The notes: generated by a model not told the origin, from the sequence alone. A stretch of 64,000 nt of DNA from Streptomyces triculaminicus (GCF_017349075.1 NZ_JAFMOF010000002.1:1178001-1242000); one strand, 5' to 3'; counted from the first letter of the stretch, positions 9,139 through 17,649 are shown. Numbers and translations: made by a program.

Positions 9139-9213
9139 GGGGGTTTCCATGCCTAACTGAAATCAGAGCATGGAGAAGCTTTATGAGGCCATCATATCCG
9201 GGCGGGAGTCGAA

Positions 9214-11448
9214 TTGTCAAACGAGGAATTGCGACACGAGCAGGAATTCATCGATCTGCTCCATGATCGCCTCACCGAGCTGCGCGCCTCGGCCGAGGAC
9301 TCGGTCCGGGCCGCCCTCGTGCCGACGGGCACCACCCACCAGGCGCGGCTCGAACGCGACGTCCTGGTCGCCGAACAGTCCGGCCTGCTGGCCGCCTTCA
9401 ACGCGGGGGAGCGCGGCCTGTGCTTCGGCCGGCTCGCCTTCCGCGACGGCCGCGACCACCACATCGGCCGCATCGGCATCCGCCGCGACGACGCGGACCG
9501 CACCCCGCTGGTCATCGACTGGCGGGCCGAGGTAGCGCGCCCGTTCTACCTCGCCACCGGGCACACCCCCATGGGGTTGCGCCGCAGGCGCCACATCACC
9601 ACCGAGAACCACCGAGTCACCGCGCTGCACGACGAGATCCTGGACCTCACCGACGCCGAACGCACCGGCCACGAGGGCACCGACGCCGACGCCGTGCTCT
9701 TCGCCGCGCTCGACTCGGCCCGTACCGGCCGCATGCACGACATCGTGCAGACCATCCAGGCCGAACAGGACCGCATCATCCGCGCCCCCCACCACGGCGT
9801 CCTCGTCGTCGAGGGCGGCCCGGGCACCGGAAAGACCGTCGTCGCCCTGCACCGCGCCGCCTACCTGCTCTACGCTCACCGCGAGCAGCTGGCCCGCCGC
9901 GCCGTGCTGATCGTCGGGCCCAACCCGGCGTTCCTCGGCTACATCGCCGAGGTCCTGCCCTCGCTCGGCGAGACGGGCGTCCTGCTCGCCACGCCCGGCG
10001 AACTCTTCCCCGGCGTGACGGCCGACGGCACCGACACCCCCCGCGCCGCCGAGGTCAAGGGCTCCGCCGCCATGGCCGACGCCCTGGCCGCGTTCGTCCG
10101 CGACCGGCAGACCCTGCCCGACCCGGTCACCGTCATCGACCACGAGGACGGCGAACTGCTGCTGGACGCCGGCCTGGCCGACGAGGCCCGCCGCCACGCG
10201 CGCGCCACCCGGCTGCCCCACAACCTCGCCCGCCCCTACTTCGCCTTCCACGTCATCGACGCCCTCACCGCCCAGCTGGCCGACCGGCTCGGCGCCGACC
10301 CCTACGGCGGACCCAACTTCCTCGGCCCCGACGACATCGCCCAGCTCGGCAAGGGCGTCGCCGCCAGCCCCGGCGTGCACGCCGCGATCGACGAACTGTG
10401 GCCCCTGCTCACCCCGCAGCAACTGGTCGCCGACTTCCTCGCCGACCCCGTCCACCTGCCCGGCGCCGACGCGGACGCCGTCCGCCGCGGCGACGGCGCC
10501 TGGACGCCCGCCGACGTGCCGCTCCTCGACGAGGCCGCCGAACTCCTCGGCGAGGACGACTCGGCGGCCCGCGCGGCCGCCGAGGCCGAGCGGCAGGAAC
10601 GCATCGCCTACGCGCAGGGCGTCCTCAACCTCTCCTACGGCTCCCGCACCCAGGAGTTCGAGGACCGGGAGGACGAGGACTCGGAGGTGCTCGCCGCCCA
10701 CGACCTCGTCGACGCCGAACGGCTCGCCGAACGCCACGAGGAGGCCGACCACCGCAGCGCCGCCGAACGCGCGGCCGCCGACCGCACCTGGGCGTTCGGC
10801 CACGTCATCGTGGACGAGGCGCAGGAGCTGTCCGCGATGATGTGGCGGCTGCTGATGCGCCGCTGCCCCTCCCGCTCGATGACCCTGGTCGGCGACCCGG
10901 CGCAGACCGCCGAGCCGGGCGGGTGCGGCGCGTGGGAGACGATCCTCGCCCCGTACGTCGGCGACCGCTGGCGGCACGTCAGGCTGGGCGTCAACTACCG
11001 CACCCCGCAGGAGATCATGGAGGTCGCGGCAAACGTGGCCCGGTCCGCGGACCCCTCGTTCGCACCGCCGGAGTCGATCCGCTCCACGGGCGTACGGCCC
11101 TGGGCGCACCGCACCGGCGACCTTCCCGGCGCCGTCGCCGAGGCCGTGGCCCGCGAGACGCGGGAGGAGGGCCGGCTGGCGGTGATCGCCGCACGGGAGC
11201 ACCACGCGGCCCTGGCCGCCGCCCTCCCGGCCGCCTCCACCGGCCCGTCCCCCGACCTGACCAGCCCGGTGGTGCTGCTCGACCCCCGGCAGGCCAAGGG
11301 CCTGGAGTTCGACACGGTGATCGTGGCGGAGCCGGGGGACTTCGGGGTGAGCGACCTCTACGTCGCGCTCACCCGGGCCACCCAGCGGCTGGGCGTGACG
11401 TACACCGGCCCGCTGCCGGCGGGCCTTCGGATGCCGGCCGCCTCCTGA
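9214..11448 (+). CDS. helD: HelD-type RNA polymerase-associated superfamily 1 ATPase
   Basis: 744 aa from TTG 9214, supported by GGGAG 5 nt upstream. HelD proteins dissociate stalled RNA polymerase from nucleic acid and recycle it; some actinobacterial forms also displace rifampicin. Seen here: an N-terminal coiled-coil-prone region (1-60), FGRLAFRDGRDHHIGRIGI and VIDWRAEVARPFY typical of HelD, Walker A GGPGTGKT at 201-208, Walker B VIVDEAQELS about 530, QxxR-like GDPAQTAEPGG and C-terminal helicase motifs (VNYRTPQEI, QAKGLEFDTVIVAEP, YVALTRATQRL). Length agrees with class II HelD. It is monocistronic. I found no rifamycin-associated 19-bp repeat upstream. Confidence 0.9.
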   Translation: MSNEELRHEQEFIDLLHDRLTELRASAEDSVRAALVPTGTTHQARLERDVLVAEQSGLLAAFNAGERGLCFGRLAFRDGRDHHIGRIGIRRDDADRTPLVIDWRAEVARPFYLATGHTPMGLRRRRHITTENHRVTALHDEILDLTDAERTGHEGTDADAVLFAALDSARTGRMHDIVQTIQAEQDRIIRAPHHGVLVVEGGPGTGKTVVALHRAAYLLYAHREQLARRAVLIVGPNPAFLGYIAEVLPSLGETGVLLATPGELFPGVTADGTDTPRAAEVKGSAAMADALAAFVRDRQTLPDPVTVIDHEDGELLLDAGLADEARRHARATRLPHNLARPYFAFHVIDALTAQLADRLGADPYGGPNFLGPDDIAQLGKGVAASPGVHAAIDELWPLLTPQQLVADFLADPVHLPGADADAVRRGDGAWTPADVPLLDEAAELLGEDDSAARAAAEAERQERIAYAQGVLNLSYGSRTQEFEDREDEDSEVLAAHDLVDAERLAERHEEADHRSAAERAAADRTWAFGHVIVDEAQELSAMMWRLLMRRCPSRSMTLVGDPAQTAEPGGCGAWETILAPYVGDRWRHVRLGVNYRTPQEIMEVAANVARSADPSFAPPESIRSTGVRPWAHRTGDLPGAVAEAVARETREEGRLAVIAAREHHAALAAALPAASTGPSPDLTSPVVLLDPRQAKGLEFDTVIVAEPGDFGVSDLYVALTRATQRLGVTYTGPLPAGLRMPAAS

Positions 11449-11468
11449 CCGCCCACCGGGTGCCCGTA

Positions 11469-11495
11469 CCGGCCCGCCGCGCTCCGGCGGGCCGG
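11469..11495 (+). terminator. hairpin after helD
   Basis: Perfect 11-bp arms (11469-11479 and 11485-11495) around loop CGCTC, about 20 nt after the stop. No T-run. Confidence 0.7.
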
Positions 11496-11646
11496 GCATG
11501 GCTCGGCCGCCGGCGGCCACCCGGACGGGCCGGGCCGGAACGAAAAATCGATCGGATCGCAGCTTTTTTGTTATGCGTCCGTACTCCCCAGGTCTCCCAA
11601 GTGCCGGGACGCCACAGCGGCGCGGCGGGAACGAGGAGGGCGGAGC

Positions 11647-13242
11647 GTGACGGGAACGAACGTGGCCGACATGGTCGAGGCGGCACAGGCAGGGGAGACT
11701 GCCGCGCGCGAGGAGCTCGTCGCGGCCTGCCTCCCGTTGGTCTACAACATCGTCGGGCGCGCGCTGAACGGGCACGCGGACGTCGACGACGTCGTGCAGG
11801 AGACCATGATCCGGATGGTCAGCGGCCTGGACGGGCTGCGCGATCCGGGCCGCTTCCGTTCGTGGCTCGTGGCGATCACCGTCAACCAGATACGCCGGCA
11901 CTGGCGGAGCGAGCGTCAGGAGGCGCCCGTGACCGGGCTGCAGGACGCGGGCGACGTCCACGACCCCGACGCGGACTTCGTGGGCCTGACCATCGTGCGG
12001 CTGAGCCTGGAGGGCGAGCGCAGAGAGGCGGCGGAGGCCACGCGCTGGCTGGACGACGACGAGCGGGCGGTGCTGTCGCTGTGGTGGCTGGAGGCCACCG
12101 GCGAACTGACCCGCGCCGAGGTCGCCGCCGCGTTGGAACTGTCGCCCCAGCACACCGCCGTACGCGTCCAGCGCATCAAGGGCCAGCTGGAGACCGCGCG
12201 CGCCGTCGTGCGGGTCCTGTCCGCCGCCCCGCGCTGCCCGGAGCTGGCAGGAGTCCTCGGCCCGTGGGACGGCGTGCCCTCCCCGCTGTGGCGCAAGCGC
12301 ATCGCCCGGCACACGCGCGGCTGCGCCGAGTGCGGCGGCCACCGGTCCGCTCTGGTGCCTGCCGAGGGATTGCTCGCCGGCCTCGGCCTGGTGCCCGTCG
12401 CCGCGGCTCTGGCCGACCGGGTCGCCGAGGCGCTGCCCGCCGCTCCCGTGGCGGGCGCCGCGCCCCTGGGGCCGGACGGCGCGGAGGATACCGGCGGGGG
12501 CGCGGACGACGCCCCCGGGCAGGACGGCACCGCCGGCGGTCCGCGCAGGGTCGCCCGGCCCGCCCTGGCCGTCGCCGCGCTCGCCGTCGTCGCCGGCGGT
12601 GTGCTCGGCGGCTGCGAGTACTTCTCCGCCTCCCCGGAGCAGGCCGCCCCGACGGAGCTGAGCGCCCCCGGCCGTGACGTTCCGTCCGCCGTGCCCCTCG
12701 CGACCGTTGCCCCGGAGGCGTCCGAGCGCGCCGGCGAGGCCCCGCCCGCCGACCGTTCCTCGCCCGGCGGCCGTCGCCCCGTGGAGCCGGCCGCCCGCAC
12801 CACCGCGCCGGTGACCCCGCCGACGACGCCGGCCCCCGCTCCCGCCCGTACGGCGTCCCGCCGCCCGGCGCCCCCGCCGGGCCCGCGCAAGGACGCCCCG
12901 CGCCCGCGGGGCCCGCGCGAGGACCTCGAGCGGGAGGTCGTACGCCTGGTCAACGCGGAGCGCGCCCGGGCCGGTTGCTGCCCGCTGCGGCAGGACGCCG
13001 AGCTGGCGGCCACCGCGCGGGAGCGCTCCGCCGGGGCGGCCCGCACGGCCGGCGGCCGGTGGACCTTCTCCGGCGTGACCACGGTCGGCGGCCGGCCCGA
13101 CGCGGCCGCGGTCGTGTCCGTCTGGATGAAGACGCCGGGCCGGCGCGAGGCCGTCCTCGACTGCTCGCGCACCCGCATGGGCGTCGGGGTCACCGCCGAC
13201 GCCGGTGCCCGCCGCTGGAACCAGGCCTTCGCCACCCGCTGA
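11647..13242 (+). CDS. ECF sigma factor fused by a membrane helix to a degenerate CAP/SCP domain
   Basis: 531 aa from GTG 11647 (GGAGG upstream). Residues 1-185 are an ECF sigma factor: region 2 (LVYNIVGRALNGHADVDDVVQETMIRMV) and region 4 (WLDDDERAVLSLWWLEA...VAAALELSPQHTAVRVQRIKGQLE). Residues about 195-240 hold RHTRGCAECGGH, a Cys/His cluster like the zinc-binding anti-sigma motif. A single hydrophobic helix at about 300-320 (ALAVAALAVVAGGVLGG) precedes a roughly 100-residue Pro/Thr/Ala linker and a terminal LVNAERARAGCCPL...VVSVWMKTPGRREAVLD...GVGV block of the CAP superfamily. It is shorter than a normal CAP domain and has Arg where the usual GHR histidine stands. Topology implies a cytoplasmic sigma part tethered to an extracellular sensor. 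No separate anti-sigma gene is adjacent. Confidence 0.88.
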   Translation: MTGTNVADMVEAAQAGETAAREELVAACLPLVYNIVGRALNGHADVDDVVQETMIRMVSGLDGLRDPGRFRSWLVAITVNQIRRHWRSERQEAPVTGLQDAGDVHDPDADFVGLTIVRLSLEGERREAAEATRWLDDDERAVLSLWWLEATGELTRAEVAAALELSPQHTAVRVQRIKGQLETARAVVRVLSAAPRCPELAGVLGPWDGVPSPLWRKRIARHTRGCAECGGHRSALVPAEGLLAGLGLVPVAAALADRVAEALPAAPVAGAAPLGPDGAEDTGGGADDAPGQDGTAGGPRRVARPALAVAALAVVAGGVLGGCEYFSASPEQAAPTELSAPGRDVPSAVPLATVAPEASERAGEAPPADRSSPGGRRPVEPAARTTAPVTPPTTPAPAPARTASRRPAPPPGPRKDAPRPRGPREDLEREVVRLVNAERARAGCCPLRQDAELAATARERSAGAARTAGGRWTFSGVTTVGGRPDAAAVVSVWMKTPGRREAVLDCSRTRMGVGVTADAGARRWNQAFATR

Positions 13243-13276
13243 AGCGCCCCCACCGCCCCCGAAAGACCCCTGAGCC

Positions 13277-13364
13277 ACCGCCGGGCCCGCCCGGATCGTC
13301 CCGCCGCGCGCTGTCACGGCGCCGGACGAACCCCCCACGCACCGTCAAGGGCGGGCCCGGCGGT
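13277..13364 (+). repeat. long-range 16-bp perfect inverted repeat
   Basis: 13277-13292 is exactly complementary to 13349-13364, with a 56-nt GC-rich loop. It lies between the ECF-CAP gene and the metalloprotease gene and could be a terminator or a structured leader. Confidence 0.6.
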
Positions 13365-13367
13365 TCC

Positions 13368-13384
13368 GGGGCCTGACAGGCCCC
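13368..13384 (+). terminator. small GC hairpin
   Basis: GGGGCC-TGACA-GGCCCC with further symmetry (GGGGCCTG A CAGGCCCC). It lies 38 nt before the metalloprotease start, so it could instead influence that gene. Confidence 0.4.
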
Positions 13385-13422
13385 CGCAGTACTGACCCTC
13401 CACCACCGATGGGACTCGCACG

Positions 13423-15456
13423 ATGCGCACCACGCACTCCCGCAAGAAACCCAGCACGCACCGCCGGAGCAGAACCCGGCGCCGGGTGATCGTCGCGGCC
13501 GCCGCGACGGCCGCGGCCGCCGCCCTGGCCGTCGGCGTCATCGGCATCGGGTCGGCGACGACGCCGGACGACGCGACGACCGAGGCCAAGGGCGTTCCCG
13601 CCGCCGCCCAGCCGGTGCACAAGGCCCCGCCCGCGCCGCTGACCAAGACCCCCAAGGCCGACACGGGCCGCGGCCTGGTCTACAAGGGCCTCGACCCGGC
13701 GCCCAAGGGCGACCCCTGTGTCGGCGTCTACCGCGTCTCCGACGCCCGGCTGTGCACCCACGGACCCGACGCGCCGCCCAAGGGCATCGACATCACCAAG
13801 GACACCCCGCCCGTGGCCAAGGCCGCGTCCGCGCCGGACCTGAAGGGCGACGGCAAGCAGGCCCCCGCGGCGGCCGAGGCCCTGCAGGGCTCGACGGCCG
13901 CCCTCGACGCCCGCACCGGCAGCGTCGCCGCCGGCGGCCCCGCCCCGGCCGCCCCCGGCGCTCCCGGCGGCTCGAAGACCGTCTGCGAGGGCGACGGCTC
14001 CACCGGCAACCGGGTCCAGGTGCTGTACGTCCACGGCCCCGGCCGCGACCGGTTCGGGCAGTACGCCGCCTCGTTCAAGCAGTGGGCGGCGGAGACCGAC
14101 GTCATCTACAACGCGAGCGCCAAGGAGACCGGCGGCGAGCGGCACGTCCGCTACGTCACCGAGGCCGACTGCTCCCCGTCCGTCCTGAACGTCGAGATCC
14201 CCGACGGCTCCCTGGCCGAGTTCGGCGCGACGAACAACGCCCTGGCCGCCAAGGGCTTCAACCGCCGCGACCGCAAGTACATGATCTTCGCCGACGCCCA
14301 GGTGTACTGCGGCATCGGCACCTTCAACGGCGACGAGCGCCCCGGCGCCGACAACCTCAGCAACTTCGGCCCCTCCTACGGCCGTACGGACAACGGCTGC
14401 TGGGGCGGCAGCACCCCCGCCCACGAACTCGGCCACAACCTCGGCGCCGTCAACAACAGCGCCCCGCACACCAGCAAGGCCGCGCACTGCGTCGACGAGT
14501 GGGACATCATGTGCTACTCCGACGCGCCGTACTACCCCGCGATGCAGACCATCTGCCCCGACCGCTCGAACGACGAGCGCCTGGACTGCGGCCACGACGA
14601 CTACTTCCACACCAACCCGCGCCCGGGCAGCTACCTGGCCACCCACTGGAACATCGCCAACAACCGCTTCCTCATAGCCGGCGGCGGCAGCACCGACCCC
14701 AACCCCAACCCCAGCCCCACCCCGAACCCCACCGGGACCTCCACCCCCGACCCGTCCACCGGGCCCGCCGCGCAGGTCACCCAGATCGCCCCGGACTCCG
14801 CCCTGGTCAGCTGGCCGAAGGCCGCCTCGGCCGCCGGCTACGACCTGCTGCTCAACGGCAAGAAGTACGCGGACGTCAAGGAGACCTCCGTCCGGCTCGT
14901 CAGCCTCACCCCCGACACGGCCTACAAGGTCGCCGTCGCCGCGCGCGGCGCGGACGGCAAGGTCTCCGCGCCCGGCCGCACCGCCTCCTTCCGCACCCTG
15001 CCCTCCGGCAACGGCCCGACCAAGCCGGGCGGTAAGTTCCTGCTGCTCAACAGCCTCACCGGCCAGGCCGCCGACCTGTGGAGCGGCTCCACCGCGAACG
15101 GCACGGTCGCCATCGCCTACCAGCGCCACGGCTACGCCAACCAGCAGTGGACGTTCGAGGACGCGGGCAGCGGCGCCGTGCGCGTGAAGTCCGTCCAGTC
15201 CGGCAAGTGCCTCCAGCCCGGCACCGACGGGCGTGCGGTGGCCGGCCAGTACGTCGCCCAGCAGCCCTGCGGCGGCTCCTCGGCCCAGAAGTGGAAGCTG
15301 ACCGCCAACGGCTCCGGCTCCTACGTCCTCCAGCCGCAGGGCTCCACCCTGGCGCTGGGCATCAGCAAGCGCTGGTACTACGGCGGATGGCTGCTCGAGC
15401 TGCAGCAGCAGAACAAGCAGGGCTACCAGAACTGGACGCTCTCCAAGGCGTCCTGA
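13423..15456 (+). CDS. secreted metzincin-type zinc protease with FN3 and ricin-B lectin domains
   Basis: 677 aa. The N-terminus is a Sec-type signal with a long basic n-region (about 1-45: RRRVIVAAAATAAAAALAVGVIGIG). A 150-residue low-complexity propeptide-like region follows. The catalytic domain (about 190-425) contains HELGHNLGAVNNSAPH, that is HExxHxxGxxNxxxxxH with His334 and Glu335, and a Met-turn candidate DEWDIMCYSD. A PNPNPSPTPNP linker leads to an FN3 domain (about 445-530) and a ricin-B/CBM13 lectin domain (about 545-677, with QQWTFE, KCLQP, QKWKL, QNWTL repeats). It probably degrades extracellular protein while bound to sugar polymers. Substrates are unknown. Confidence 0.88.
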   Translation: MRTTHSRKKPSTHRRSRTRRRVIVAAAATAAAAALAVGVIGIGSATTPDDATTEAKGVPAAAQPVHKAPPAPLTKTPKADTGRGLVYKGLDPAPKGDPCVGVYRVSDARLCTHGPDAPPKGIDITKDTPPVAKAASAPDLKGDGKQAPAAAEALQGSTAALDARTGSVAAGGPAPAAPGAPGGSKTVCEGDGSTGNRVQVLYVHGPGRDRFGQYAASFKQWAAETDVIYNASAKETGGERHVRYVTEADCSPSVLNVEIPDGSLAEFGATNNALAAKGFNRRDRKYMIFADAQVYCGIGTFNGDERPGADNLSNFGPSYGRTDNGCWGGSTPAHELGHNLGAVNNSAPHTSKAAHCVDEWDIMCYSDAPYYPAMQTICPDRSNDERLDCGHDDYFHTNPRPGSYLATHWNIANNRFLIAGGGSTDPNPNPSPTPNPTGTSTPDPSTGPAAQVTQIAPDSALVSWPKAASAAGYDLLLNGKKYADVKETSVRLVSLTPDTAYKVAVAARGADGKVSAPGRTASFRTLPSGNGPTKPGGKFLLLNSLTGQAADLWSGSTANGTVAIAYQRHGYANQQWTFEDAGSGAVRVKSVQSGKCLQPGTDGRAVAGQYVAQQPCGGSSAQKWKLTANGSGSYVLQPQGSTLALGISKRWYYGGWLLELQQQNKQGYQNWTLSKAS

Positions 15457-15485
15457 CGGGCGAAAGCCCCGGCATCCCCTGAACC

Positions 15486-15532
15486 GGGCCGGCGACCGCG
15501 ACCCACCCCACCCCCACCGCGGTCGCCGGCCC
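15486..15532 (+). terminator. hairpin after the metalloprotease gene
   Basis: Perfect 15-bp arms (15486-15500 and 15518-15532) around a 17-nt C/A-rich loop, followed by TTACCCTTTCC. Confidence 0.78.
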
Positions 15533-15574
15533 TTACCCTTTCCGTCCTTCGCCGTCCCCCACCAGGAGTACCCG

Positions 15575-16174
15575 ATGACCTTCCGTCCCGCAGCCCTCGC
15601 CCCGGCGGCCGGACTGCTCGGCGCCCTGATCGTGCTGGGCGCCGCCCCACCGGCCGCCGCGCACGGCGACACCATCCACTTCACCGTCTCCGGCGACCGG
15701 CCGGACGGCCACGTACGGGCCGTCGCCCTCTGGGACAACGACGACGACCCGGTGGACGAGCCGGTCGCGGGCACCCTGACCGCACAGGACCCCAACGGCA
15801 CCACGCGCGGGCCCTGGCAGCTCGTCCGCGTCGAGGGCGAGAAGGCCACGTACACCACCCACGAGGTGCTGACCCCGGGCACCTGGAAGATCACCGTCCA
15901 CTGCGGTTTCCCCGACCTCGGCCACGGTGAGGCGACCGTGAACGTACCGGCCCTCGCCCAGGGCCCCGTGGCCTCCCCGTCCTCCGCTCCGCCGTCGTCG
16001 CCCGCCGCGCGCTCCGCCGCCTCGCCGACCCGGCAGGCCGATGCCGCCGACGCCTCCGACGACGCGGACAAGAGCGTCACCGCGACGGTGGTCACCGCGG
16101 CCGCCGTTCTCGCCGCCGCCCTCACGGCCGGGGTGCTCGTCCTGCGCGCCCGGCGCTCGAGGAACCGGGCCTGA
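15575..16174 (+). CDS. secreted, C-terminally membrane-anchored protein of unknown function
   Basis: 199 aa. A Sec signal peptide (about 1-29, ending PPAAAA) is followed by a small beta-rich domain opening with HGDTIHFTVSGDRPDGHVRAVALWDNDDDPVDEP and ending ITVHCGFPDLGHGEATVNV. A Ser/Pro/Ala linker (130-165), a membrane helix (VVTAAAVLAAALTAGVLVL) and the basic tail RARRSRNRA come next. The AHGD start of the mature chain and the domain size recall YtkA/CopC-like exported beta-sandwiches, but I see no clear metal-binding motif, so no function is assigned. ATG 15575 follows CAGGAG 8 nt upstream. It is separated from the protease by a strong hairpin and from PAP2 by a perfect palindrome. Confidence 0.72.
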   Translation: MTFRPAALAPAAGLLGALIVLGAAPPAAAHGDTIHFTVSGDRPDGHVRAVALWDNDDDPVDEPVAGTLTAQDPNGTTRGPWQLVRVEGEKATYTTHEVLTPGTWKITVHCGFPDLGHGEATVNVPALAQGPVASPSSAPPSSPAARSAASPTRQADAADASDDADKSVTATVVTAAAVLAAALTAGVLVLRARRSRNRA

Positions 16175-16184
16175 CCGATGGGCG

Positions 16185-16206
16185 ACCCCTGACGATCGTC
16201 AGGGGT
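16185..16206. promoter_or_regulatory. perfect 22-bp palindrome, candidate operator
   Basis: ACCCCTGACGA joined directly to its reverse complement with no spacer. A second short inverted repeat, ACGAC-GCT-GTCGT (16207-16219), follows immediately. It lies 57 nt upstream of the PAP2 start codon, 10-40 nt upstream of its probable -10. A zero-loop palindrome suits a dimeric DNA-binding protein better than an RNA hairpin. Confidence 0.55.
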
Positions 16207-16249
16207 ACGACGCTGTCGTTCGGGTCGGGCGCCGACGGTTCGCCGTCCG

Positions 16250-16262
16250 TAGGTTCGACGGC
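16250..16262 (+). promoter_or_regulatory. -10 box for leaderless PAP2 transcript
   Basis: TAGGTT at 16250-16255 ends 7 nt before ATG 16263, the spacing at which transcription would start at the A of the start codon. There is no Shine-Dalgarno. Confidence 0.5.
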
Positions 16263-17267
16263 ATGGAACGCAGAACCGAACAAGAACGCGCCGGTCACGC
16301 CCGGAAGCCCGGGGCGCGGCCCCTGGCCGCCGCCGGGGTGCTGGCGGTGGCCGCCGGGCTGCTGGCCTGGCTCGCACCCTCCGGAGCGGACGCGTCCGGG
16401 GCGGTACGGGTCACCGGCGGCCCGTCCGTCTCCGCCTACCGGTCGCTGGCCGGCGCGGCGGCGGACGCCCCGGCCTGGGTGGGCTCGCTGCTCGGCGCGG
16501 CCACCGAGGGCACGCTGGTGGTGCTGGGGCTGCTGCTGGTGTGGGCCGGCCTGACCGCCCTGCGCCGGCACGACGTCCGGGCCGTCGCCGGGATCCTCCT
16601 GGCCGGCGCGGCGACCGTGCTGGCGTACGCGACCAGCGAGCTCCTGAAGACGATGCTGGACGAGGAACGCCCCTGCCGCGCGCTGGCGGGCGTCAACCCC
16701 GTCGATCCGTGTCCGGAGCCCGGCGACTGGTCGTTCCCCAGCAACCACTCCACCCTCGCCGCGGCGCTCGCCGTCGGCCTGGCCGTCGTGCGACCGCGGC
16801 TCGCCGCCGTGACGCTGCCGCTGGCCGCGCTCGCCGCGCTGCTGCGCGTGGCCGTCGGCGTCCACTACCCCCACGACGTCATGGCCGGAGCGCTGCTCGG
16901 CGGCGCCGTGGCCGCGGCCGCGATGCTGGCGCTGCGACCGCTCGCCGAGGCCGTGGTGTCACGGACCGGCTGGGCCCGGCGTCGGGATGACGCCCGCTTC
17001 GTGGGCCACGACGGCCGCGGCGGCGCGGTTGTCCACGCCCAGCCGCGCCAGGATGGAGCTGACGTGCGCCTTCACGGTGCCTTCCACCACGTGCAGCCGC
17101 CGGGCGATCTGACCGTTGGACAGGCCGGCGCCCAGGTGGGACAGCACGTCGCGTTCGCGGGCGGTGAGGGCGGCGACACGTTCCCGGGCGGTGGCGCGGC
17201 GCCCGGCCGCGCCGGCGGCGCCGGTGGCGGTCAGATGGGCGACCACCCGGGCGGCCACCGGAGGTGA
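16263..17267 (+). CDS. PAP2-family membrane phosphatase with anomalous C-terminal extension
   Basis: 334 aa as read. The first about 235 residues form a normal PAP2 phosphatase: several helices and the motifs KTMLDEERPC (K...RP), SFPSNHS (PSGH-type with His) and RVAVGVHYPHDVMAG (SRxxxxxHxxxD-type). Such enzymes dephosphorylate undecaprenyl diphosphate or phosphatidic-type lipids at the outer membrane face. After about residue 240 the reading runs 300 nt antisense through the response-regulator gene and becomes Gly/His-rich and non-conserved. In the neighbouring frame a stop occurs at 16988-16990. The genuine end is probably about 16990 and a single base seems to be missing, as in three other genes here. 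The N-terminal 245 residues are trustworthy. Confidence 0.75.
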   Translation: MERRTEQERAGHARKPGARPLAAAGVLAVAAGLLAWLAPSGADASGAVRVTGGPSVSAYRSLAGAAADAPAWVGSLLGAATEGTLVVLGLLLVWAGLTALRRHDVRAVAGILLAGAATVLAYATSELLKTMLDEERPCRALAGVNPVDPCPEPGDWSFPSNHSTLAAALAVGLAVVRPRLAAVTLPLAALAALLRVAVGVHYPHDVMAGALLGGAVAAAAMLALRPLAEAVVSRTGWARRRDDARFVGHDGRGGAVVHAQPRQDGADVRLHGAFHHVQPPGDLTVGQAGAQVGQHVAFAGGEGGDTFPGGGAAPGRAGGAGGGQMGDHPGGHRR

Positions 17268-17642
17268 GAGCCAGGCCGCGCCGCCGGCCACCGCGCGGAC
17301 ACCGGCGATCAGTTCCTCGGGCGGCCCCGACTTCACCAGGAAGCCGGCGGCCCCGCCGGACAGGGCCCGCAGGATGTAGTCGTCCTCGCCGAACGTCGTC
17401 AGCATCACGACCTTGGTGTCCGGGGCGTCGGCGCGGATGCGCGCCGCCGCCTCGATGCCGCTCACGCGCGGCATCCGGATGTCGAGCACTGCCACGTCGG
17501 GACGGTGACGGCGGACCAGGTCCACGGCCTCGTCCCCGTCGCCGGCCTCCGCGACGACGTCCAGCTCGGGATCGGCGGCGAGCACGGCCCGTACGCCGGC
17601 GCGGATCATCGGCTCGTCGTCGGCGACCACAACCCGGATCAC
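16959..17642 (-). CDS. NarL/FixJ-family response regulator
   Basis: 227 aa from GTG 17642 (VIRVVVADDEP); an upstream TTG at 17669 would add nine non-conserved residues. The receiver domain (1-120) has acidic pair DDE, phosphoacceptor Asp in VAVLDIRMP and conserved Thr and Lys (MLTTF, GFLVKS). The C-terminal LuxR-type HTH (about 155-215) has LTARERDVLSHLGAGLSNGQIARRLHVVEGTVKAHVSSILARLG. It is the output partner of the kinase at 17934-19042. The order kinase, small membrane protein, regulator, with overlapping or near-touching ends, indicates one operon. The target is unknown. Confidence 0.92.
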   Translation of the reverse strand: MIRVVVADDEPMIRAGVRAVLAADPELDVVAEAGDGDEAVDLVRRHRPDVAVLDIRMPRVSGIEAAARIRADAPDTKVVMLTTFGEDDYILRALSGGAAGFLVKSGPPEELIAGVRAVAGGAAWLSPPVAARVVAHLTATGAAGAAGRRATARERVAALTARERDVLSHLGAGLSNGQIARRLHVVEGTVKAHVSSILARLGVDNRAAAAVVAHEAGVIPTPGPAGP

Positions 17643-17649
17643 GGGGCGC

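Noticed and set aside
9217..13338. Very long open frame on the minus strand opposite helD and the ECF gene
   Set aside because: It lies antisense to two genes with clear domain motifs. Its translation is Gly/Arg/Val-rich low complexity, as expected for the shadow frame of GC-rich codons.
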